Positions 1 through 7,860 of a stretch of DNA of 48,905 bases are shown here, one piece after another. The DNA is from Thermococcus celericrescens (GTDB lineage: Archaea; Methanobacteriota_B; Thermococci; Thermococcales; Thermococcaceae). Location: assembly GCF_001484195.1 (NCBI RefSeq), contig NZ_LLYW01000015.1:1-48905 (forward strand), given 5' to 3'. The position numbers and the translations under genes are program-made. The stretch's first letter is position 1. Each line of letters opens with the position of its first letter. The notes below the pieces were generated by a model. That model saw only the letters and a list, made by a program, of their open reading frames with translations, had not been told where the DNA came from and ran no database searches.

Positions 1-431
1 GCCTCGGTGACCTCAGGAGGGGGAGGAGGAGCACATGGGCGCGCATAAAGAGGAGCGACGTCGAGCCGACCCTGAGGCACGTCACGCCGGGGGACATAGC
101 GATGGCCCTGCCGCACCGCGTTGTGACCAACATCATAGAGGGACTTGAAAAGCTCGACCGCGTTCTTCCGGGCGTTGCGAGCGACCACACCCTGCTCTAC
201 GCACCCGAGATAAAGTACTACGCCATGAAGGTCGAGGTGGACGAGAACCTTGAGACGAGCATAGAGGGAATCTTCGCTGCCGGCGACGGTGCCGGCCTGA
301 GCAGGGACATAGTGAACGCGGCCGCCACCGGATTGCTCGCCGCGAGGGGGATACTCAAGAAGGAGGGCATTTTCACGGAGAAGGACTTCAGGAAACCCGG
401 GAACTGGAAGGCCAAGATCGAGGCCCTCTAG
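1..431 (+). CDS. FAD-dependent dehydrogenase (COG2509-like), C-terminal part
   Basis: The reading frame is already open at base 3 and runs to the TAG at 429-431, so only about 142 C-terminal residues are present and the start lies outside the window. The visible part has the FAD-binding end of a flavoprotein: [14 protein letters not shown] is the glycine-rich motif whose Asp contacts the FAD ribityl chain, followed by an alanine-rich helix ([11 protein letters not shown]). Upstream, [14 protein letters not shown] and [17 protein letters not shown] resemble the archaeal and bacterial FAD-dependent dehydrogenase family COG2509. Its substrate is not known. A T-rich stretch follows the stop. Assignment to the FAD family is firm; the exact subfamily is by recognition only. 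Confidence 0.8.
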   Translation, partial: LGDLRRGRRSTWARIKRSDVEPTLRHVTPGDIAMALPHRVVTNIIEGLEKLDRVLPGVASDHTLLYAPEIKYYAMKVEVDENLETSIEGIFAAGDGAGLSRDIVNAAATGLLAARGILKKEGIFTEKDFRKPGNWKAKIEAL

Positions 432-499
432 TCCATTACCTTTTTCTTCTAAAACCGTCACCTTTGCACGAAAGGCAGATATCCCCCAAACTGGATAAG

Positions 500-507
500 G
501 TATATTT
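500..507 (+). promoter_or_regulatory. TATA box of the DUF257 pair
   Basis: The sequence TATATTTA follows a purine-rich BRE-like stretch (GGATAAGG). It lies about 40 nt before the ATG at 542, giving a predicted transcript start near 530. This argues against starts upstream of 542. Confidence 0.5.
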
Positions 508-541
508 AGGAGAATGCCAAAAACAGAATCTGGGGGTAACC

Positions 542-1135
542 ATGGTAAATGCAATCGAAAAACTGCTCTCGATGAGAGATGCCGTAGTCCTCGTAGAGTA
601 CCACTCAACCGATCATCCAGAGTGGATCCTCAAGGAGATACTCGACGGCTGGGAAAACACGGGAATCTTCCCGCTGGTAGTCGACATCGGGGACACCCTG
701 CACGGGTTCGTCCAAAACCTGAGGTTCAGCGGTCAGGCAATAACTGTTGACACTGTGCCTGTGATAAAGATAAAAGGAGTCATGAACGTGGGGCACGTCT
801 TGGGGAATATCGACGTCGTCGATGACTTCGAGTACCACCTCGCACTCTACTCCAAACTGGCGCGGAAGGTTCCGGAGAAGAGCCGGAACCACACGGTGGT
901 TCTCGGAATGGAAAAGTTCACATTCACCTTCCTCGAAGACCCTCAAAAACTTGAGAGATACTTCGAGACGATAACCAGGAGGTACCTCAGCATTGTGGAT
1001 AAGATGAACTTTCTTTTCCTGAACGTTGACATAGCATCCCCCTACCTCACGAAGGGCCTGGAAGAGGACTCCGACTACGTGATGGAAATTATGAGAAGCG
1101 GCCTGAAGTTCAAAAAAACGCCGGGAGGCTGGTAG
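542..1135 (+). CDS. DUF257 family protein (197 aa)
   Basis: This is a Thermococcales-type DUF257 protein (PF03192) of unknown function. I chose the ATG at 542 because the TATA box at 500-507 puts the transcript start near 530, so upstream in-frame starts would be untranscribed. The protein begins MVNAIEKLLSMRDAVVLVEY, the usual amphipathic helix plus first beta strand. VVDIGDTLHGFVQNLR and VPVIKIKGV follow, typical of this RecA/KaiC-like but Walker-less fold. No signal peptide or membrane segment is visible. It is followed after 2 nt by a second DUF257 gene, so the two are probably co-transcribed. A third, broken copy lies at 3337-5844. The family name is well supported; no function is claimed. 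Confidence 0.8.
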   Translation: MVNAIEKLLSMRDAVVLVEYHSTDHPEWILKEILDGWENTGIFPLVVDIGDTLHGFVQNLRFSGQAITVDTVPVIKIKGVMNVGHVLGNIDVVDDFEYHLALYSKLARKVPEKSRNHTVVLGMEKFTFTFLEDPQKLERYFETITRRYLSIVDKMNFLFLNVDIASPYLTKGLEEDSDYVMEIMRSGLKFKKTPGGW

Positions 1136-1137
1136 GA

Positions 1138-1749
1138 ATGAGGCTCGCTGACTACCTCCGGGATATTGAGTGGGGCGAGAGCGTCCTCATAGAGCACACA
1201 TCCCTCTCGGCATATCCGCGGGTTTTTCACACCATCGGCGAGGTTTACGGATGGGGGAGGCTTCTTATCGTTGACGTTCTGGACTCGAGCATGTCGATAA
1301 TCAGATGGTTGAGACTATCAAAAGTGAAAATCCCCGGAAAAATACGAAGGATTAAAGTCGGCGGAACGTCCGATTGGGGGGAGGTGGTCTTGGAGGTCGA
1401 CCCCCACAAAGACCCGGGAATATTCCTCAACCGCCTCTCGCGGAGCGTGAGGGAATACTACCGGGAGAACCCCAAGACGGTCTCCATCCTCATGAACCCC
1501 GAAAAGCTGATTCCGCTCCACGGCAACAGTCCAAGGTTCATCCTCAGCCTCTCCAATCTGGGCTACGCCTTCCTCGGAAACCCCGTGAGGAAGACCTTTT
1601 ACTTCGTCAACGTCGACCTGGCCGAGAGGCGGTACGTTGCGATACTTGAGGAAGCATTTATCAGGGTGCTCAGAATCGACGACAGTGGAAGTATCACCGT
1701 ACTCAAATCCCCCCACGCCGATGAGGAAGGACTGACGCTTGAACTTTGA
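1138..1749 (+). CDS. DUF257 family protein (203 aa)
   Basis: This second DUF257 gene starts with the ATG at 1138, 2 nt after the previous stop, with a GGGAGG site inside the end of the upstream gene. The architecture matches its neighbour: an N-terminal helix, ESVLIEHTS strand, GWGRLLIVDVLDSSMSI, then KIRRIKVGGTSDWGEVVLEVD. This last segment aligns well with the broken copy (VKVIKIGGTIETGEVVGWI), which is a closer relative than the first gene. It is cytosolic and soluble by appearance. The tandem arrangement suggests duplication, and the products may form hetero-oligomers, which is inference. The gene ends before a 150-nt spacer that holds the ttuA promoter. Confidence 0.8.
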   Translation: MRLADYLRDIEWGESVLIEHTSLSAYPRVFHTIGEVYGWGRLLIVDVLDSSMSIIRWLRLSKVKIPGKIRRIKVGGTSDWGEVVLEVDPHKDPGIFLNRLSRSVREYYRENPKTVSILMNPEKLIPLHGNSPRFILSLSNLGYAFLGNPVRKTFYFVNVDLAERRYVAILEEAFIRVLRIDDSGSITVLKSPHADEEGLTLEL

Positions 1750-1835
1750 CCTCCATTACCCCAATCCCACGGTTCGGGTTATCTTTTATACCATTCAAAA
1801 ATCCCTACGGTCGGCTGATTTCCGGTGACCCCTTC

Positions 1836-1870
1836 GGGACCTTATTAAATGGAAGAACCTTTAAGGTCCC
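1836..1870 (+). promoter_or_regulatory. Inverted repeat spanning the ttuA promoter
   Basis: GGGACCTTA (1836-1844) and TAAGGTCCC (1862-1870) form a perfect 9-bp inverted repeat with a 17-nt spacer. The interval contains or borders both candidate TATA boxes (TTATTAAAT at 1842-1850 and CCTTTAAGG at 1858-1866). It could be an operator, or a chance symmetry around the promoter. Confidence 0.35.
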
Positions 1871-1899
1871 GACCCTCAAGGTAATCAGGTGAGGATGAC

Positions 1900-2814
1900 A
1901 TGCCCATGAGGTGCAAGTTCTGCGAGAGGCCGGCGTTTATAAAACTCCACTACCCGAAGATGTACCTGTGCCCCGAACACTTCACCGAGTACTTCGAGAG
2001 AAAGGTCAAGCGCACGATAGAGCGTTACAAGTTGATAAAACCCGGCGAGAGGATTCTGGTCGTGGTGAGCGGGGGAAAGGACTCGGCCGTTACAGCCCAC
2101 GTCCTCAAGAAGCTCGGCTACGACATCGAGTGCCTCCACATCAACCTGGGCATCGGCGAGTACTCCGAGAAGAGCGAGGAGTACGCCAAGAGGCAGTGCG
2201 AGAAGCTCGGCGTTCCCCTCCACATCGTCCGCGTTAGGGAACTCCTGGGAAAGGGCATCGGGGAAGTGAGAACGCGCAGACCGACCTGTTCCTACTGCGG
2301 CCTGACCAAGCGCTACATCTTCAACAAGTTCGCCTACGACAACGGCTTCGACGCGGTGGCGACCGGCCACAACCTCGACGACGAGGCGGGCTTCATCCTG
2401 GCAAACATCCTGAACTGGAACACGCAGTACCTGGCCAAACAGGGACCGGTAACCTCGGCGCAGTTCAACGGAAAGCTCGTGAAGAAGATAAAGCCTCTCT
2501 ACGAGCTGACCGAGAGGGAGGTGGTCGCCTACGCTCTCGCCAACGGCATAGAGTACCACATCGAGGAATGCCCCCACGCCGTCGGGGCCACGACGATAGA
2601 GGTCAAGGGCATACTCAACGAGATGGAGGAGAAGAGGCCGGGAACGAAGATAAACTTCGTGAAGGGCTACCTCAGGAAGAAGGGACTCTTTGAAGGGGAG
2701 CTCCAGGAGGCCGACCTCAGGGAGTGCGGGGTCTGCGGCATGCCATCGAGCGGTGAAGTCTGTTCTTTCTGCAGGTTCTGGCACAGGGAGGAGCCGATAA
2801 ACTTCAGACTCTGA
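1900..2814 (+). CDS. ttuA: tRNA-5-methyluridine(54) 2-sulfurtransferase TtuA-like
   Basis: This is a PP-loop ATPase of the TtuA/TIGR00269 type, predicted to adenylate U54 of tRNA and replace its 2-oxygen with sulfur, a thermostabilising modification. Domains in order are an N-terminal zinc finger (Cys5, Cys8, Cys24, His27), the PP-loop SGGKDS at 57-62, the iron-sulfur ligand pair CSYC (Cys130, Cys133) with the third Cys in EECPH (Cys224), TGHNLDDEA (156-164), and a C-terminal four-Cys zinc finger (CGVC...CSFC). All key residues are present. Segments such as GIGEYS and ATGHNLDDEA match the TtuA branch rather than the NcsA branch. The start is ATG 1900 (M-P-M-R) or ATG 1906; the GGTGA at 1889-1893 favours 1900. 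A related NcsA-like gene is at 27303. Confidence 0.88.
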   Translation: MPMRCKFCERPAFIKLHYPKMYLCPEHFTEYFERKVKRTIERYKLIKPGERILVVVSGGKDSAVTAHVLKKLGYDIECLHINLGIGEYSEKSEEYAKRQCEKLGVPLHIVRVRELLGKGIGEVRTRRPTCSYCGLTKRYIFNKFAYDNGFDAVATGHNLDDEAGFILANILNWNTQYLAKQGPVTSAQFNGKLVKKIKPLYELTEREVVAYALANGIEYHIEECPHAVGATTIEVKGILNEMEEKRPGTKINFVKGYLRKKGLFEGELQEADLRECGVCGMPSSGEVCSFCRFWHREEPINFRL

Positions 2815-2853
2815 CTCCTCCCCTTTCGAAGGACGGCTTTCGAGAGAGGGGAC

Positions 2854-3020
2854 TGACCTCCTCTCCGCCGTGAAGTGCGAGGGTTTGCCTAACCCCTCGC
2901 CAGTGGCGGGAAGGTTTACGGGCACTCATCTCCTACTCCCGTCGCCGGTTTCGGCTCGGCCCGAAGGCCGGGTCTTCGGCCCATTACCCCTAATCCCCAA
3001 AGGGGACTTGGGGTTATTGC
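2854..3020 (-). ncRNA. omega-RNA-like right end without its TnpB
   Basis: On the minus strand this block resembles the 3' region of the intact TnpB element (about 32040-32211), where TnpB guide RNAs (omegaRNA) are normally encoded. It shares AATAACCCC, GGGGTAA and GGCCGAGCCG blocks, the terminal hairpin and the terminal GAGGTCA. The guide would be the sequence just beyond 2854 on the minus strand, that is the spacer after ttuA. Whether it is transcribed is not visible; this is inference from the similarity. Confidence 0.35.
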
Positions 3021-3262
3021 CTTAAAGGCCAAACTCCAGTCCTTGACTGCCCAAACGAGCAGCCCATCAAGGACGCCTACCGGCGTCTTCCTCCCAGAAT
3101 GGGAGGACACGATGAAACCCCTCATCTCATCAGGTTCTTTTGAGTGGCCTCTACGAGGCCTTACTACACCCCGAAGTTTAAAAGAGTTTCGACTGTTTAG
3201 GAGCTGTTGGAGGTTTACTGCATCCCCACCCCAAAGGGCGAGGCCTTCAGAAGGAAAAAGTA
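2854..3262 (-). mobile_element. TnpB-less IS200/IS605-type remnant (MITE-like), hairpin-rich
   Basis: This is most of the 520-base gap between ttuA and the next gene, and it carries no convincing ORF. Read on the minus strand, it has both ends of the TnpB element found at 30750-32211. The left end near 3262-3224 (a T-rich run, then GCCTCGCCCTTT) matches the T-rich run and GCCTCGCCCTTT at 30752-30780. Both are followed within about 90 nt by ACTCTTTTAA. The right end has a 7-bp hairpin (2877-2883/2894-2900) and then a ~22-nt tail ending GAGGTCA, like the tail at 32190-32211. The block AATAACCCC...GGGGTAA...GGCCGAGCCG also matches the 3' part of the full element. The tnpB coding region is absent. 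Between the ends lie several hairpins: 3039-3046/3067-3074 (8 bp, plus 4 bp inside), 3089-3095/3101-3107 (7 bp), 3072-3077/3082-3087 (6 bp) and 3146-3151/3155-3160 (6 bp). The boundaries are approximate. Confidence 0.65.
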
Positions 3263-3495
3263 AGACGAAAGAATATTTAAAGCCAGCTGGAATATTTTCT
3301 TACATCCTCGACACCACAAGTAGCGAGGTGATAAAAATGAGCGTACCTGACGGCCTCATGATGAACCTCTGGGAATCACTAAGGATGGGCGAGATAGTCC
3401 TCATGGAGAGGACGGACAGCGGGCTGTTTCATAAATAGTTAAGAGCGTAAAGTTTAAATATTTTTGAGTCATTATTTGTTTTGGTGGAGTTCACT

Positions 3496-4104
3496 ATGAA
3501 GCTTTATCGGACAGGAAAAGCCTCAGAACTCTTAGGCATCAGCAAGCCAACACTCTTAAGGAAAATCAAAGCAGGCGAGATCAAGGCATACAAAATAGGC
3601 AAAGAATACCGCATTCCAGAAAGCGAAATAAAGAGACTTCTTGAGGGTAAAATCCCCGATAAAGTAGTCATTTACGCCAGAGTTTCAAGCAGAGACCAGA
3701 AGGAAGACCTTGAAAGACAAGTCGAATACCTCAAAAGCTACTGCTCTGCCAAAGGTTACCAAGTAGCTAAAACCATCACTGACATTTCCTCAGGCTTAAA
3801 CGAGAACAGAAAAGGCCTAAAACAGCTCTTCAAACTCGTGGAGAGCGGAGAGGTAACCAAAGTCGTGATAACCTGCAAGGACAGGCTCACCCGCTTTGGT
3901 TTTGGATACCTCGAACAATACTTCAACTCTCACGGTGTTGAGATTGAAGTAATCTTTGACGATGAAGAGAAAACACCAGAAAAAGAACTCGTCGAGGACT
4001 TGTTGGCTATTGTAACTTCCTTCGCTGGAAAGCTTTATGGCATGCGCTCTCACAAGAAAAAACGCCTCGTCGAGGCGGTAAAGAATGTCCTCAGAGACGA
4101 TTAA
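3496..4104 (+). CDS. tnpA: IS607-family serine recombinase TnpA (202 aa)
   Basis: This is the transposase that moves the element by serine recombination. ATG 3496 is chosen over the in-frame TTG at 3481 because GGTGGAG (3483-3489) sits 6 nt before it. An N-terminal MerR-like helix-turn-helix (GKASELLGISKPTLLRKIK, then a wing with YRIPESEIKRLL) binds the element ends. The resolvase domain begins KVVIYARVSSRDQKEDLERQ; the first Ser of VSS is the expected nucleophile. The Arg-rich active-site helix CKDRLTRFGF follows. The length is normal for IS607 TnpA, and no catalytic residue appears lost. The stop overlaps tnpB by 20 nt, so translation is probably coupled. Confidence 0.9.
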   Translation: MKLYRTGKASELLGISKPTLLRKIKAGEIKAYKIGKEYRIPESEIKRLLEGKIPDKVVIYARVSSRDQKEDLERQVEYLKSYCSAKGYQVAKTITDISSGLNENRKGLKQLFKLVESGEVTKVVITCKDRLTRFGFGYLEQYFNSHGVEIEVIFDDEEKTPEKELVEDLLAIVTSFAGKLYGMRSHKKKRLVEAVKNVLRDD

Positions 4105-5266
4105 ACTCACCGCAAAATTCAAGCTGAAAGAAACATCTGAAGGGTTAGATGACCTCTTCTCTACCTATCGAGAGATTGTAAACTATCTCATTAACTATGC
4201 TTTTGAGAACAGCATTACGAGCTTTTACAGGCTCAAAAAGGAAACATACAAGAGCCTTCGAAAGGAGTATTCAGAACTGCCGAGCCATTACCACTACACA
4301 GCCTGCCAAATGGCCACTGCAATATTCAAGAGTTACAGAAAGAGGAAAAAGAAGGGGAAAGCTAAGGGCAAGCCCGTTTTTAAGAAGGAAGTCATTATGC
4401 TCGACGACCACCTCTTCAAACTCGACCTTGAGGCCGGGATAATCAAGCTCTCCACTCCAAGCAGGAGGGTTAGGCTGGAGTTTTATCCTGCAAAATACCA
4501 CGAGAAGTTTAAGGGCTGGAAAATCGGTCAAGCGTGGTTGGTGAGAACTCCAAAAGGCGTTTTCATCAACGTTGTGTTCTCCAGAGAGGTTGAAGTGAGA
4601 GAGCCTAAAACTTTTGTTGGCGTGGACTTGAATGAGAATAATGTTACGTTGAGCCTTCCAAACGGTGAGTTTATCCAGATTATCACACACGAGAGGAAGA
4701 TTAGGACTGGCTACTTTGTAAAGCGGAGAAAGATTCAGAAAAAGCTTAGGGCTGGCAAAAATAGGAAAGAACTTCTCGAAAAGTATGGGCAGAGGGAGAG
4801 GAACAGGCTAAACGATTTGTATCACAAATTGGCCAACAAGATTGTTGAACTGGCTGAAAAATACGGTGGTATTGCTCTGGAGGATTTGACGGAAATCAGG
4901 AATTCGATTAGGTATTCGGCTGAGATGAATGGCAGGCTTCACCGCTGGAGTTTCAGGAAGCTCCAGTCAATTATCGAATACAAGGCTAAGCTGAAGGGTG
5001 TTAGGGTTGTTTTCGTTAATCCCGCTTTCACGTCCTCCCTGTGTCCGATATGTGGGGAGAAGCTAAGCCCGAAGGGACACAGGGTTTTAAAGTGTCCGAA
5101 ATGTGGTTTTGAGGCCGATAGAGATGTGGTTGGGAGTTGGAATATTCGCTTGAGAGCCTTGAAGATGTGGGGAGTTACCGTTCCCCCCGAAAGCCCCACG
5201 ATGAAGATGGGAGTGGGGAAGGTCAGCCGTAACGATGTTTACGAACTTTACAAAAGTTATGGCTGA
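4085..5266 (+). CDS. tnpB: TnpB RNA-guided nuclease of the IS607-type element (393 aa)
   Basis: This is an OrfB/TnpB protein, an RNA-guided DNA endonuclease ancestral to Cas12 that helps the element persist. The N-terminal OrfB domain is followed by the split RuvC nuclease: motif I GVDLNENN (Asp181), motif II IALEDLTEI (Glu266), a zinc finger with Cys320, Cys323, Cys337 and Cys340 (CPIC...CPKC), and motif III DRDVVGSWN (Asp347). The complete catalytic triad and zinc ligands suggest an active enzyme. It starts at ATG 4085 inside the end of tnpA. The guide RNA would be expected to overlap the 3' end of this gene and the element end near 5268, taking its guide from the downstream DUF257 sequence; that is from family knowledge, not seen directly. 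Confidence 0.92.
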   Translation: MSSETIKLTAKFKLKETSEGLDDLFSTYREIVNYLINYAFENSITSFYRLKKETYKSLRKEYSELPSHYHYTACQMATAIFKSYRKRKKKGKAKGKPVFKKEVIMLDDHLFKLDLEAGIIKLSTPSRRVRLEFYPAKYHEKFKGWKIGQAWLVRTPKGVFINVVFSREVEVREPKTFVGVDLNENNVTLSLPNGEFIQIITHERKIRTGYFVKRRKIQKKLRAGKNRKELLEKYGQRERNRLNDLYHKLANKIVELAEKYGGIALEDLTEIRNSIRYSAEMNGRLHRWSFRKLQSIIEYKAKLKGVRVVFVNPAFTSSLCPICGEKLSPKGHRVLKCPKCGFEADRDVVGSWNIRLRALKMWGVTVPPESPTMKMGVGKVSRNDVYELYKSYG

Positions 5267-5847
5267 CCAGAACGGATCAGTACTTCGGCTTCTACCAAGT
5301 GGTGAGCTGGGGCAGGAGCAGGGGGTACAAGGTTGCGGTCATCGACATCCTGGACTCACTCCACATCCTAAAGGCCAAGGCGCGGCTCGCCGGTCTGGAT
5401 GACGGGGTTCTGGACAGCGTGAAGGTCATCAAGATAGGCGGCACAATAGAAACCGGGGAAGTCGTCGGATGGATAAGGGACATCTCCGAGCCGGTGATTC
5501 TCGCAAAGAAGTTCATGGAGACCTACACCAAGCTTCTCGAATCAGGAGGACCAACCTTAACGGCTGTGGTGGGTCTTGAGAAGCTCTTCGTGGCATCGGA
5601 GTTCTCGCCGAAGAACGTTCAGGTCATAATCAGCGCCATATCCAAATACGTTGGCGATGAGAGGAGGCTGTCCGTCCAGTTCCTGAAGGCCAACGTTATA
5701 GACGGCATGAGGCAGCCGGTCGTCAGGCTCCTGGAAGACCTCGCAACCACGGTTATCCAGATCTCAAGAAAGGACAGGGCGACCGAATTCAGGGTGCTGA
5801 AGTCGGTGGACCCGAAACTCGAGGGAATGACGATAAAAATATGAAGG

Positions 5848-7807
5848 TCAGAGCTCCCTAAAGCGGAGCCTGAACCTCAGCTCCCCCTCAACCGGCAGGA
5901 GGACCGTGTAACTGACGCCCTGCTGCACGAAGTCCCAGCCGGCTTCGCTCTGGCTGAGGGTCTTTATTGGATACTTCCACACCCTCGCTTTTTTGTCGAG
6001 CTCCACCGCCACCCTTCCGATGCCGTAGGGGTCGTTCACCTCGAACTTCTCAGCCTCAAACTCCGCCGGCTCCTCCATGACGCTGTGAACCGCGACGTTG
6101 AGCTCGACACCGAAGAGGGCTACTGACTCACTCCTCACGGTGTAGTCAACGACGAAGCCATCCTCTGCCAGGTGGAAGGTCTTCTCCACCCTCGCCGGCC
6201 TTCCGGAGACAGTTCCGTCCCTCTCGAGGGTGACGCCGCCTTCAAAAAGGCTGTAGTCGTAGGCACCCGTCACGAAGTCCCCAAGCTCGATGTGCCTGTT
6301 GAGGCGATACTCCTCGAGTGCCGTCTCTGGGTCAAGGAAGTGGTCCTGCAGGATGGCCCTCAGGTGGCCATCGTAGGCAAGCTCGCGCCGTATCTCGTCC
6401 GGAATCCTCCTGCCAACCTCGTGTATGCTTGCCACGCCCTCCCCGTCTTCCTCCCTCCGGGGTGGCGGCCTCCGGAACCTCGTGGTAGTGCTCCCAGCGC
6501 CTCGCCAGCACGTCGTTGTAGTTGACGGCCCTCCGGCGTGAGGAGAGCTCAAAGAGGGCACCACCGTAGGCGGGCTTAAAGACGGCGTAGAAGTTCTCGT
6601 CCTCGATGAATACCTCATCGCGGCCGTCGAAGTCTATGTCGCGGACGAAGCTGCCCGTGGAGGCGAAGCCGTTGGCCCTTATTATGTTCTCCCAGACGGC
6701 TCTGCGGAGGTGCGGGAGGTAAACACCTCCAAAGACGCCGTGCCAGTAGGCGTCGTTGCACTGGGCCTTGAGGACGAACCTCCTCGCCTCGGGGTTGTCC
6801 CTGACGAGCTTGCTCACCATGAGCATCCTCTTGTGCATGTAGTTGCTCTCAGGGTACTTGAAGAAGAAGTTCTTCCATATCCCACCCCTCACAAAGACGC
6901 GGTACCTCTCGAACTGGCCGTGCCCCTTGAGCTTTTCAACGAACTCCACGAAGAGCTTCGCCTGCTTTGCAGGGAGGGACCACTCGCTCATCTCGAAGTA
7001 GGAGGCAATGGGCAGGTAAACCAGCCCGCGGGGCTTGAACCTCGCAAGGTACTCGGAGTAAAGCGTTAGATTTATCCTCTCATCACTCGAAATCCTGTCA
7101 AAGAACTCCCTGAGCCAGCCCTTCTTGTAGACCCACTCGTACGTCCCCGGCCAGACACCGAACTTCTCACCGTCGTCGTGGAAGACCGCGACCCTGCTCT
7201 CGTCACCGTTGTCAAGGCTGTGGAGGTACTCAACGGTCTTCTCAACGGGGCGGAACGGGATGAGGTAGCGGAGCTTCTCGTCTATCGGGAAGACCGCAAT
7301 GACCTCCCCGCCGTCCTCGGTGTAGTACGGCCAGTACAGCTCCTCCTTGCTCAGGCCGGCACTCATGAAGTGGTAGTCATCGACGATGACGTACTCGATT
7401 CCAGCCTCGCGGAGGCTCTTGACGAGTTCGGGCTGCCAGACGCGCTCGGTGAGCCAGACGCCCCTGGCGTCGTAGCCGAGTTTCTTCGCGAAGTCCTTCA
7501 GAAGGGTTATCTGTTCAATTCTGTCCTCCTTCGGAATGGCGGCCAGGACGGGCTCGTAGAATCCTGCCACGACTATCTCCAGCTGCCCCTTCTTCACCAG
7601 GGAGCGGAGGAGGTCCATGTACTCAGGCCTGTTGGCATCGAGCCATTCGAGGAGGGGACCGCTTATATGAACCGCGGCCTTCATGTTCGGGTATTCCTCC
7701 AGAATCTCCATGAAAGGCCTGTAGGATCTATCGTAGGCGCTCTCGAAGACCCAGCCGAAGTTTCCGAGGGGCTGATGGTTATGAATGCCAAAGATAAAGT
7801 TCACCAT
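5848..7807 (-). pseudogene. 4-alpha-glucanotransferase, GH57, with a frameshift
   Basis: This is closely similar to the GH57 4-alpha-glucanotransferase known from Thermococcus litoralis, which transfers maltodextrin units between chains. The N-terminal part starts at ATG 7807 (GGTGGGTGGTTGGCA before it) with FGIHNHQPLGNFGW. It contains the nucleophile Glu in GVWLTERVWQPE and the acid/base Asp in AVFHDDGEKFG, so the catalytic barrel is complete. After RRWEHYHEVPEAATPEG the frame shifts by one base at about 6449-6462, in a G/A-rich run on this strand. The C-terminal domain (EEDGEGVASIHEVGRRIPDE to FRLRFREL) continues in another frame to 5848. The combined length is 1,960 nt, that is 653 codons plus one base, consistent with a single inserted base. 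It could be a recent mutation or a sequencing error. The promoter carries a TGM operator. Confidence 0.85.
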
Positions 7808-7830
7808 TGCCAACCACCCACCAGATGTGT

Positions 7831-7847
7831 TATCACTACCAGTGATA
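7831..7847 (-). promoter_or_regulatory. Thermococcales glycolytic motif (TGM), TrmB-type operator
   Basis: TATCACTACCAGTGATA is a perfect match to TATCAC-N5-GTGATA, the site bound by Tgr/TrmBL1 regulators. It lies between the minus-strand TATA box (7861-7867) and the glucanotransferase start (7807). In known cases a motif downstream of the TATA box means repression, relieved by maltodextrin. Confidence 0.9.
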
Positions 7848-7860
7848 TGGAAAGAAAGGC

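Larger units (their letters stand above)
3439..5268 (+). mobile_element. IS607-type insertion sequence (tnpA + tnpB)
   Basis: A roughly 1.8-kb element sits inside a DUF257 gene. It carries an IS607-type serine recombinase and an overlapping tnpB, both apparently intact. It has no obvious terminal inverted repeats or target duplication, as expected of IS607. Its 5' side holds a TATA-like stretch (TTTAAATATTTT near 3451-3462) for the transposase. Limits are inferred from where the DUF257 reading stops (after about 3430) and resumes (about 5269), with an uncertainty of about 10 nt. Confidence 0.8.
3337..5844 (+). pseudogene. DUF257 gene split by an IS607-type insertion
   Basis: The 5' fragment starts at ATG 3337, preceded by GAGGTGATAAAA and a TATA box near 3272-3280. 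It encodes the DUF257 N-terminus through VLMERTDS before running into element sequence and a stop at 3438. The 3' fragment re-enters in the same family register just after the tnpB stop: DQYFGFYQVVSWGRSRGYKVAVIDIL, then on to a normal end at 5844. Joining RTDS to DQYFGF gives close to the spacing of the neighbouring DUF257 gene, so little or nothing was lost. The 3' part could in principle be translated from GTG 5299, but it would lack the first strand. This is a clear gene disruption; exact junctions to the base are not resolved. Confidence 0.85.

Noticed and set aside
2916-3125. Minus-strand 69-residue ORF and overlapping plus-strand 131-residue ORF (3043-3438)
   Set aside because: Both read through the hairpin-rich element remnant, have low-complexity composition and no ribosome site. 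The structure is explained by the element.
5299-5844. Stand-alone 181-residue gene starting at GTG 5299
   Set aside because: The sequence before GTG is in-frame DUF257 coding (DQYFGFYQ), so this is the 3' half of a split gene rather than a gene with its own start.
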